From assembly GCA_018401495.1 (NCBI GenBank), contig JAGYJX010000035.1, forward strand, positions 1-64,000: DNA of 64,000 nt, given 5' to 3'. The notes under the pieces are model-generated. The model saw only the letters and a list, made by a program, of their open reading frames with translations, was not told the DNA's origin and searched no databases. The stretch comes from Rhodospirillaceae bacterium (GTDB lineage: Bacteria > Pseudomonadota > Alphaproteobacteria > Thalassobaculales > Thalassobaculaceae). Made by a program: the position numbers and the translations under genes. Shown in pieces: positions 54,863 through 62,964 of this stretch (positions within the stretch are counted from its first letter, which is position 1; every line of letters begins with the position of its first letter).

Positions 54863-55875
54863 ATGGGTGCCGTCAGCGAGTTCGAATACCGCTACAACAT
54901 GACCATCAAGACCTTCCCCTCGCACGCCGAGCCGGGCTTCGAATCGCCAGAGCAGCAGGAGGAGGTGTGGGGCCGGCGCTGGGGCTGCGACAACGACGTC
55001 GGAACGCTGCGCATGGTGCTGATGCACCGGCCGGGCGACGAGATGGCCATCGTCGACCCGAGCAAGCGGCTGGAACACCTCGGCTCGTTCGGCGACGCCG
55101 AGGGCCAGACCTGGTACTGGCGCGGCGACAGCATCACCCCGCTCGAGGTCCAGCAGGCCCAGCACGACGGCCTGGCCGACGCGCTCCGCAAGGAGGGCGT
55201 GGAGGTCGTCTACCTGGCGCGCTGCGCCCCCGGCCGCCACAAGTCGATCTACACCCGCGACAGCTGCATCGCCGTGAAGGGCGGCGCCATCGTCACCCGC
55301 CTCGGCCCGATCGTGCGCCGCGGCGAGGAGGCACCGGTCACCGAGACGCTGGCCAAGGTCGGCATGCCGATCCTGCGCACGATCCACGGCACCGGGCTGA
55401 TGGAGGGCGGCAGCTTCGTGTGGCTGAACCCGCGCACCGCCGTCATCGGCCGGTCCTCGCGGGTCAACGAGGAAGGCACCCGCCAGGTCGAGGAGGTGCT
55501 GAACGCCCAGGGCGTCGAGCTGCTGCGGGTCGACCTGACCGGCTACCGCCTGCACATCGACGGCGCGCTGGTGATGATCGACGTCGACACCGCGATCATC
55601 AACCCGACCCAGCTGCCGTTCTGGTTCCTCGGCAAGCTCCAGGAGCTCGGCATCCGCACCATCGAGGTGCACCCGGACGATCCTCGGGCGTGGTCAACTG
55701 CATCGCGGTGCGCCCCGGCCGGGTGCTGATGCAGGCCGGCGCGTCGCCGCGCACCGCCGAAACCCTCGACCGCCTCGGCATCGAGATCGTGCCGGTCGAG
55801 TACGAGGGCGTGTTCCAGGGCGGCGGCGGCATCCACTGCTCGACCTCGCCGCTGATCCGCGACCCGGTGGCGTGA
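54863..55875 (+). CDS. Amidinohydrolase of the arginine deiminase/DDAH superfamily, one frameshift
   Basis: A beta/alpha-propeller guanidine-modifying enzyme of about 337 residues. Motifs: WGCDNDVGTLRMVLMHRPGD, HKSIYTRDSCIAVKGGAIVT (RDxC-type substrate site), GTGLMEGGSFVWLNPRTAVI (EGG), LTGYRLHIDGALVMIDVDTA (catalytic His in the HxDG position), and the nucleophile Cys in FQGGGGIHCSTSPLIRD. A missing or extra base near 55685 shifts the frame between HPDD and SGVVNCIAVRPGRVL. The enzyme would hydrolyse an arginine- or methylarginine-like compound to a ureido product and an amine. Its operon partners (importer, M20 enzyme, ureohydrolase homologue) fit use of a guanidino compound as nitrogen source. 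Confidence 0.85.
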
Positions 55876-55885
55876 CGGCGATGGC

Positions 55886-56440
55886 CTCCCCCACCTGTCG
55901 TCATCCCGGCCAAGCGCAGCGCGAGCCGGGACCCACCCGCCGCTCCGCCGCCGACGGCAGCGGCAGGCCGCCGTCGCTCCGTGGGTTCCGGATCGCCCGC
56001 GCTGGTGCGCGGTCGTCCGGAATGACGACAGGGAGAGAGGGGAGCGCCGGCCCTCCTCCACCTGCCGTCATCCCGGCCAAGCGCAGCGCGCCGGGACCCA
56101 CCCGCCGCTCCGTCGCCGGCACGCGGTGGTCCGCGATGACGACGGGGGAGAGAGGGGAGCGCCGGCCCTCCCCACCTGCCGTCATCCCGGCCAAGCGCAG
56201 CGCGCGCCGGGACCCACCGGCCGCCCCGTCGCCGGGGCTGCGGCGAGCCGCCGTCGCTCCGTGGGTCCCGGATCGCCCGCGCTGGCGCGCGGCCGTCCGG
56301 GATGACGATGGGGAGAGAGGGGAGCAGGCGCCCTCCCCCACCCCTCGTCATCCCGGCCAAGCGCAGCGCGAGCCGGGACCCACCGGCCGCTCCGTCGCCG
56401 GCGCGCGGTCGTCCGGGGTGACAGCGGTGAGAGGGGAGCT
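55886..56440. repeat. Four tandem palindromic repeat units
   Basis: Four units each start with tcatcccggccaagcgcagc (at 55901, 56068, 56182 and 56348), so spacing is 167, 114 and 166 bp. Each contains an inverted counterpart (gtccgg.atgacga) that would fold the unit into a long hairpin, and each ends with gggagagaggggag. The long units carry an extra ccgtcgctccgtgggt arm. They lie between two genes of one operon and are not coding. Confidence 0.8.
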
Positions 56441-56446
56441 CCAGCC

Positions 56447-57415
56447 ATGACCCTCGCCTCGACCGGCCTGTTCCGCGGCGTCGGCACCTTTCTCGGGGTG
56501 CCGCAGACCCTCGACCCTGCCGGGGCGGGGGCGCGGGCGGCCATCGTCGGGCTGCCGTTCGACTCCGGGCGGCACCCGAAGCGGGTCGGCGCCCGGCTCG
56601 GGCCGGCGGCGATCCGGGCGATGTCGACCGACATGGTCCGCCATTACCGGCCCGACACCGCGGCGGATTTCGATCCGATCCGGGCGCTGCGGCTGGTCGA
56701 CGTCGGCGACGTCGCGGTCACCTCCGGGCTGGTCGAGGAATCGGTCGAGCGCATGCAGCGCGCGCTCGCCGCCGTGATCGCCGCCGGCGCCATGCCGATC
56801 GGCCTCGGCGGCGACGGCGTGATCAGCGTGCCGATGATGCAGGCGCTCGGGCGCGCCCATCCCGGCCTCGCCGTGCTGCATTTCGACTCGCACACCGACG
56901 CCTATCCCGAGGGCGGCAACGCCATCGATTTGAACCCGGCGACCACCTTCTCGTTCGCCGCCGACCAGGGCTATGTCGACCCGAGCGTGTCGATCCATTT
57001 CGGGCTGCGCGGCACCGCCTACGTGCCGGGCGTGTTCGACTACACCCGCTCGCTCGGCTACCACGTCATCCCGATGGAGGCGCTCGACGACGAAGGCCCG
57101 GCGGCGATCCTGGAGCGCTTCCGCGCGATCATCGGCGACCGGCCGGTGTTCGTCTGCTTCGACATGGACGTGTTCGACCCGTCGGTGGCGCCCGGCGTGT
57201 TCACCCCGGCCTGGGGCGGGCTGACGGCGCGCGAGGGGCTGCGGCTGATCCGCGGGCTGAAGGGGCTGAACATCGTCGGCTTCGACGTCAACACCACGAC
57301 GCCGACCCACGACGTCCAGGGGCTGACCGCCTGGCTGGCCGCGACCGTGGTGCTGGAGTTCTGCTACCTGGCCGCGGCCGCCCTGGGGCTGGACGGGACC
57401 GGCCCCGAAACCTGA
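56447..57415 (+). CDS. Agmatinase/arginase-family (ureohydrolase) protein with altered active site
   Basis: A 322-residue ureohydrolase-fold protein: FLGVPQTLDPAGAGARAAIV, GLPFDSGRHPKRVGARLGPA (normally GxPxDxGxxxRxGARxGP), GDVAVTS, then MPIGLGGDGVISVPMMQALG. In this block the usual GGDH is GGDG, so the first Mn-ligand His is Gly124. HFDSHTDAY keeps the D-H-D ligands and VFVCFDMDVFDPSVAPGVFT keeps the last Asp pair. The HGTPF substrate segment of agmatinases is replaced by LNPATTF and the EVSP motif by NTTTP. It may bind one metal or have changed substrate or function. It is the last gene of the ABC/amidohydrolase operon, behind a repeat array. Confidence 0.85.
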   Translation: MTLASTGLFRGVGTFLGVPQTLDPAGAGARAAIVGLPFDSGRHPKRVGARLGPAAIRAMSTDMVRHYRPDTAADFDPIRALRLVDVGDVAVTSGLVEESVERMQRALAAVIAAGAMPIGLGGDGVISVPMMQALGRAHPGLAVLHFDSHTDAYPEGGNAIDLNPATTFSFAADQGYVDPSVSIHFGLRGTAYVPGVFDYTRSLGYHVIPMEALDDEGPAAILERFRAIIGDRPVFVCFDMDVFDPSVAPGVFTPAWGGLTAREGLRLIRGLKGLNIVGFDVNTTTPTHDVQGLTAWLAATVVLEFCYLAAAALGLDGTGPET

Positions 57416-57459
57416 CCGGCCCCGCCGTCTGAGAGGACGTGAGACTCGTTCCCGGCAGG

Positions 57460-57579
57460 CCCTTCGTGGCCCGCCGCTGCGCGGCGTGCTCCTCAGGGCG
57501 ACAGAAGAAAAGTCATACACCGCAAGGCCTTAAGGTCTATCGCCCTGAGGTGCTCCCGCGCAGCGGGAGCCACGAAGGG
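57460..57579. repeat. Long inverted repeat in an intergenic gap
   Basis: The left arm (57460-57501, starting cccttcgtggcccgccgctg and ending cctcagggcga) pairs with the right arm (57540-57579, tcgccctgaggtgctcccgc and cacgaaggg) around a 38-bp less G/C-rich centre. This is a classic alphaproteobacterial palindromic element. It lies between convergent gene ends and could serve as a bidirectional transcription stop. Confidence 0.8.
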
Positions 57580-57641
57580 GCCGGCCGGAGACATCGAGCC
57601 AAGTCAGGCTCACGCTCCGACTGGCCTCCTTCGTCAGTCGC

Positions 57642-59086
57642 TCAGTCGCTGGCCGGCCAGCCGGAGACCGCCTTGACCTCGAGGAAGTCCTCGAGGCCCC
57701 ACTTGCCGCCCTCGCGGCCGTTGCCGGACTGCTTGTAGCCGCCGAACGGGCTGCCCGACGCCCGCGCCGCGCCGTTGAGCAGCACCATGCCGGACCGCAG
57801 CTGCCGGGCGACCCGCTTGGCCCGCTCGGGGCTGCCGGTCTGCACGTAGGCCGCCAGGCCGTAGGGGTGTCGTTGGCGATCCGGACCGCCTCGTCCTCGC
57901 CGTCGAAGGCGATGATCGACAGCACCGGGCCGAACACCTCCTCGCGGGCGATGGTCATGTCGTTGGTGACGTCGGCGAACACCGTCGGGCGCACGAAGTA
58001 GCCGCGGTTGAAGCCCTCCGGCCGGCCCGGGCCGCCGGCGACCAGCCGGGCGCCCTCGCCGATCGCGGTGTCGATCAGGCCCTGGACCTTGTTGAACTGC
58101 GCTTCCGACACCAGCGGGCCGATGTGGCCGCCCTCCTCCGCCGGGCTGCCGACCTTGGTGGCGGCGGCGGTCTCGGCGGCGATCGTCACCGCCTGGTCGT
58201 AGACCGAGCGCTCGACCAGCATGCGGGTGGGCGCGTTGCAGGACTGGCCGGTGTTGTTGAAGCAATGCGCGGCCCCGGCGGCCACCGCCTTCGGCAGGTC
58301 GGCGTCGGCGAACACGATGTTCGGCGACTTGCCGCCGAGTTCCAGCGTCACCCGCTTGACGGTGTCGGCGGCGGCCTTGGTGACGGCGATGCCGGCGCGG
58401 GTCGAGCCGGTGAACGACATCATGTCGATGCCCGGGTGGCGCGACATCGCCTCGCCGACGGTCGGGCCGTCGCCGTTCACCAAGTTGAACACGCCCTTCG
58501 GGAAGCCGGCCTCGTGGACGATCTCGGCGAACAGCATCGCCGACAGCGGCGAGATCTCCGACGGCTTCAGGATCACCGTGCAGCCGGCCGCCAGCGCCGG
58601 GACGACCTTGAGGGTCACCTGGTTCATCGGCCAGTTCCACGGCGTGATCAGCCCGCAGACGCCGATCGGCTCGTAGACGATGTGCTCGCTCCGGGCGTCG
58701 TCGCGCAGCGCGTGCTCGAAGCTGAAGGTCTTCAGCTCGGCGATGAACGCCTTGATGTGGCCGAGGCCGGCGCGCGCCTGGGCGCGGGTCGCCAGCGTGA
58801 TCGGCGCCCCCATCTCCCGGCTGATCGCCTTGGCCATCTCGTCGGAGCGGCGCTCGTACACCTCGGCGAGCTTCTCGAGCTTCGCCAGGCGCTCCTCGCG
58901 GGAGGTGCGGCTCCACCCGTCGAAGGCGGCGCGGGCGGCGGCCACGGCGCGGTCGACGTCGGCGCTCGAGCCCAGCGAGATGGTCGCGAACGCGGTCTCG
59001 TCGGCCGGGTTGATCACCTCGAGGTCGTTGGCGGTGGCGGGCGCCACCCAGGCGCCGTCGATGTAGAAGTCCGTTTTCCGGATCAT
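57642..59086 (-). CDS. NAD(P)-dependent aldehyde dehydrogenase, one frameshift
   Basis: A full ALDH of about 481 residues: FYIDGAWVAPATANDLEVIN, GVCGLITPWNWPMNQVTLKV (oxyanion Asn), TVILKPSEISPLSAMLFAEI, MSFTGSTRAGIAVTKAAADT (cofactor loop), VTLELGGKSPNIVFADADLP (general-base Glu) and CFNNTGQSCNAPTRMLVERS (nucleophile Cys). After EEVFGPVLSIIAFDGEDEAV a missing base near 57867 shifts the frame, which continues YGLAAYVQTGSPERAKRVAR and PFGGYKQSGNGREGGKWGLE. It oxidises an aldehyde to a carboxylic acid. It is convergent with the ureohydrolase gene and divergent from the oxidoreductase operon; the substrate is unknown, with amino-aldehydes from polyamine-like degradation a possibility. Confidence 0.88.
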
Positions 59087-59323
59087 CGCTTGTTCCTGTC
59101 GTCACGGTTGGATCGCCCCCCGCTCGGGGGCGCTGACCTCAATATAGGAAGCCGAGCCGCCGGGGGTGAGAGCGCGTGCGACGCGATGCCCCGCATCGGT
59201 CACCGGCGCCACGCCATGACCACCCGGCAATGTCTTGACGAGCCGGGCCGGGAAGGTCCCTACTCGACCCACGAACTCGCCCCTGAGAGCGGGACGACCA
59301 CCACCGGTGGGGAGGGACGGCCC

Positions 59324-61135
59324 TTGAAGGCCACGGACATCTCAGATCCCGACTATTTCCATAAGGTCGTGGATTGCCAATGGGCCTGCCCGGCCCACAC
59401 GCCGGTCCCGGAATACATCCGGCTGATCGCCCACGGGCGCTTCACCGACGCCTACATGATCAACTGGCGATCGAACGTCTTCCCGGAATTCTCGGGCGGA
59501 CCTGCGACCGGCCGTGCGAGCCGGCCTGCCGGCGCGGCCGGGTCGAGGACGAGCCGCTGGTCGACAGCCGCAAGGAACCGGTGGCGATCTGCCGGCTGAA
59601 GCGCGTCGCCGCCGACTACAAGGACGACATCGGCGACCGGTTGCCGAAGGCGCCGGCCAGCAACGGGATGCGGGTCGCCTGCGTCGGCGCCGGCCCGGCC
59701 TCGCTGACCGTCGCCCGCGACCTGGCGATGGTCGGCTACGAGGTCACGCTGATCGACCAGACCGAGCGGCTGGGCGGCATGATCCGCACCCAGATCCCGC
59801 ACTTCCGGTTGCCGGAATCGGTGATCGACGAAGAGGTCGGGCACATCACCGGCATCGGCAACATCGCCTTCGAGAACCGCCGGGTCGACAGCCTGAAGGG
59901 ACTGCTGGACGAAGGCTGGGACGCGGTGTTCGTCGGATCCGGCGCGCCGCGCGGCCGCGACCTCGACATCCCCGGCCGCGCCGAGGCGGCAGCCAACATC
60001 CACATCGGCATCGACTGGCTGTCCTCGGTCTCGTTCGGCCACGTCACGGCGATCGGCAGGCGGGTCATCGTGCTCGGCGGCGGCAACACCGCGATGGATT
60101 GCTGCCGCACCGCGCGGCGCCTCGGCGGCGAGGACGTCAAGGTGATCGTGCGCTCGGGGTTCGAGGAGATGAAGGCGTCGCCCTGGGAGAAGGAGGACGC
60201 GATCGCCGAGGACATCCCGATCCTCAACTTCCTGGTGCCCAAGGCGTTCGTCCACGAGGCCGGCCGGCTGGTCGGCATGAGCTTCGAGAAGGTGCGGGCC
60301 GAGTACGGCGCCGACGGCCGCCGCAGGCTGGTGCCGACCGGCGAGCCCGACCCGGTCTTCGAGTGCGACGACGTGCTGGTGGCGGTCGGCCAGGAGAACG
60401 CCTTTCCCTGGATCGAGCGCGACATCGGCGTCGAGTTCGACGACCGCTGGAACATGCCGAAGGTCGACGAGACCACCCTGCGCTCGACCCACCCCAGGGT
60501 GTTCTTCGGCGGCGACGCGGCGTTCGGGCCGAAGAACATCATCTGGGCGGTGGCGCACGGCCACGAGGCGGCGGTGTCGATCCACAGCCAGTTGTCGGGT
60601 GGCGACCCGGCCGTCGCGGCCGGCGCCGCTGGTCGAGGTGATCAGCCAGAAGATGGGCATCCACGAGTGGAGCTACGACAACGACGTCGCCCTCGACGCC
60701 CGGTTCAAGGTGCCGCACCGCGCCAAGGAGGAGTCGCTGCGCGACATCCGCGCCGAGGTCGAGCTCGGGTTCGACATCGAGCTGGCGTGGAAGGAGGCGC
60801 AGCGCTGCCTGAACTGCGACATCCAGACGGTGTTCACGCCGCCGCTCTGCATCGAGTGCGACGCCTGCGTCGACATCTGCCCGATGGACTGCATCACCTT
60901 CACCGAGGACGGCGACGAGGCCGACCTGCGGACCCGGCTGACCGCGCCGGCCCTGAACCCCGAGCAGGACCTCTACGTCGCCGGCGGCCTCAAGACCGGC
61001 CGCATCATGGCCAAGGACGAGGATGTCTGCCTGCACTGCGGGATGTGCGCCGAGCGCTGCCCGACCGGCGCCTGGGACATGCGCAAATACTTCATCGACA
61101 TGAGCCACGCGGAACACGCATGCGGCAAGCACTGA
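59324..61135 (+). CDS. FAD-dependent NAD(P)H oxidoreductase with 4Fe-4S domains (GltD/NfnB-like), two frameshifts
   Basis: Start is a TTG at 59324 behind ggggaggga. The N-terminal Fe-S domain of GltD type (CQWACPAHTPVPEYIRLIAH, then TCDRPCEPACRRG) is split by a missing base near 59493. FAD binding follows in MRVACVGAGPASLTVARDLA with YEVTLIDQTERLGGMIRTQI, and NAD(P)H binding in GRRVIVLGGGNTAMDCCRTA. The dinucleotide-domain end FFGGDAAFGPKNIIWAVAHG is followed by a second shift near 60610. The C-terminal ferredoxin part has two 4Fe-4S motifs, CIECDACVDICPMDC and CLHCGMCAERCPTGAW. The product probably shuttles electrons between NAD(P)H and the oxoacid oxidoreductase encoded next, whose start overlaps its stop. 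Length is about 600 residues. Confidence 0.85.
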
Positions 61136-62964
61136 CCGCGACCAACGACTTCGTCGTCAAGTTCGCCAACGTCAACGGCTCCGGCTCGGCGAGCGCCAAC
61201 GAGCTGTTCGCGCGATCGATCCTGCGGATGGGCGTGCCGGTCAGCCCCCGCAACATCTTCCCCTCGAACATCCAGGGCCTGCCCACCTGGTACGAGGTCA
61301 GGGTGTCCGAGGACGGCTATCTCGGGCGGCGCGGCGGCATCGACATGATCGTCGCCATGAACCCCGAGACCTGGGCGCAGGACGTGGCCGAGGTGGCGCC
61401 CGGCGGCTACCTGTTCTACGACTCGACCCGGCCGCTGGCGCCGAGCGCCTTCCGCGACGACCTGACGACCATCGGCGTGCCGCTGACCGCCATCTGCAAC
61501 GCCACCTATTCCGACCCCCGCCAGCGCCAGCTGTTCAAGAACATCATCTACGTCGGCGCGCTGTCGGTGCTGCTCGACATCGACCCGGCGGTGATCGAGA
61601 CGCTGTTCGGCGAGCAGTACAAGGGCAAGGAAGCGCTCATCGACTCCAACGTCCAGGCGCTGCGCCTCGGGCGCGAGTGGGCGGCCGACAACCTGGAGCC
61701 GGGGATCTGCGGCCTGAAGGTGGCGGCGCGCGACAAGGTCGGCGACAGCATCTTCGTCGAGGGCAACGCCGCCGCCGCGCTGGGCTGCGTCTACGGCGGC
61801 GCCACGGTGTGCGCCTGGTACCCGATCACGCCGTCGTCCTCGCTGGCCGAGGCGTTCGCGTCGTACTGCAAGCGCTACCGCCACGACCCCGACACCGGCG
61901 AGGCGCGCTACGCCGTCGTGCAGGCCGAGGACGAGCTGGCCTCGATCGGCATGGTGATCGGCGCCGGCTGGAACGGCGCCCGCGCCTTCACCTCGACCTC
62001 CGGGCCCGGCATCAGCCTGATGACCGAGTTCATCGGCCTCGCCTATTTCGCCGAGATCCCGGCCGTCATCATCAACGTGCAGCGCGGCGGGCCGTCGACC
62101 GGGATGCCGACCCGCACCCAGCAGGCCGACCTGGTGGCCTGCGCCTACGCCTCGAACGGCGACACCAAGCACGTCCTGCTGTTCCCCGAGGACCCGAGGG
62201 AGTGCTTCGACTTCTCGGCCGCCGCCCTCGACCTGGCCGACCGGTTGCAGACCCCGGTGTTCGTCATGACCGACCTCGACATCGGCATGAACCACCGGAT
62301 GTGCCGGCCGTTCGAGTGGGACGACACCCGGCGCATGGACCGCGGCAAGGTGATGACCGCCGAGGACCTGGAAGCCGGCCGCGAGTTCGGGCGCTATCTC
62401 GACGTCGACGGCGACGGCATCCCGTACCGCACCCTGCCCGGCTCGCACCCCGACAAGGGCGCGTTCTTCACCCGCGGCACCACCAAGAACCGCTACGCCC
62501 GCTACTCCGAGGAGGGCGCCGACTACATCGAGAACATGGAGCGGCTGCTCCGCAAGTTCGACACCGCCAAGGCGCTGGTGCCGCAGCCGGTGGTGCGCGC
62601 GGCCCCGCGGCCGACCCGCTACGGGGTGCTGTATTTCGGATCGACCAGCCCGGCGATGACCGAGGCGCTGGACCGGCTGGAGGCCGACGGCCTGCACGTC
62701 GACGCCATGCGGCTGCGCGCCTTCCCGTTCCCGAATGCGGTGCGCGACTTCATCCTGGCCCACGACCGGGTGTTCGTGGTCGAGCAGAACCGCGACGGCC
62801 AGCTCCGCAACATGCTGACCACCGAGCTCGGCATCGATCCCGCCCGGCTGGTCGCGGTCCTGCACTACGACGGCACGCCGATCACCGCGAACTTCATCCT
62901 CGGGGCGATCCGCGCCGGGCTCGCCCAACACCACGTCGTCCCGCTCGAGAGGGCCGTGTCATGA
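61120..62964 (+). CDS. korA: 2-oxoacid:acceptor oxidoreductase, gamma-alpha fusion subunit (KorA type)
   Basis: A 614-residue fused subunit. The N-terminal gamma domain (VVKFANVNGSGSASANELFA, SRNIFPSNIQ-like RNIFPSNIQGLPTWYEVRVS) is followed by the alpha domain (GNAAAALGCVYGGATVCAWY, PITPSSSLAEAFASYCKRY, VQAEDELASIGMVIGAGWNG, TSTSGPGISLMTEFIGLAYF, GGPSTGMPTRTQQADLVACA) and the C-terminal Rossmann part (RVFVVEQNRDGQLRNMLTTE). With the KorB-type protein downstream it performs CoA-dependent oxidative decarboxylation of a 2-oxoacid such as 2-oxoglutarate, reducing a ferredoxin-like acceptor. The ATG overlaps the 3' end of the FAD/Fe-S gene by 16 bp and the stop overlaps korB by 4 bp. Confidence 0.92.
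   Translation: MRQALTATNDFVVKFANVNGSGSASANELFARSILRMGVPVSPRNIFPSNIQGLPTWYEVRVSEDGYLGRRGGIDMIVAMNPETWAQDVAEVAPGGYLFYDSTRPLAPSAFRDDLTTIGVPLTAICNATYSDPRQRQLFKNIIYVGALSVLLDIDPAVIETLFGEQYKGKEALIDSNVQALRLGREWAADNLEPGICGLKVAARDKVGDSIFVEGNAAAALGCVYGGATVCAWYPITPSSSLAEAFASYCKRYRHDPDTGEARYAVVQAEDELASIGMVIGAGWNGARAFTSTSGPGISLMTEFIGLAYFAEIPAVIINVQRGGPSTGMPTRTQQADLVACAYASNGDTKHVLLFPEDPRECFDFSAAALDLADRLQTPVFVMTDLDIGMNHRMCRPFEWDDTRRMDRGKVMTAEDLEAGREFGRYLDVDGDGIPYRTLPGSHPDKGAFFTRGTTKNRYARYSEEGADYIENMERLLRKFDTAKALVPQPVVRAAPRPTRYGVLYFGSTSPAMTEALDRLEADGLHVDAMRLRAFPFPNAVRDFILAHDRVFVVEQNRDGQLRNMLTTELGIDPARLVAVLHYDGTPITANFILGAIRAGLAQHHVVPLERAVS

Noticed and set aside
52271..55672. Long minus-strand open frame opposite the permease, M20 and amidinohydrolase genes
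   Set aside because: Same antisense artefact of high GC; no recognisable domain.
55886..56440. CRISPR array at the regularly repeated units
   Set aside because: Units are 114-167 bp and internally palindromic, without short constant repeats and unique spacers, and no cas gene is present.
60973..62934. Minus-strand open frame of about 650 codons opposite korA
   Set aside because: Antisense of a strongly conserved gene; composition not protein-like.
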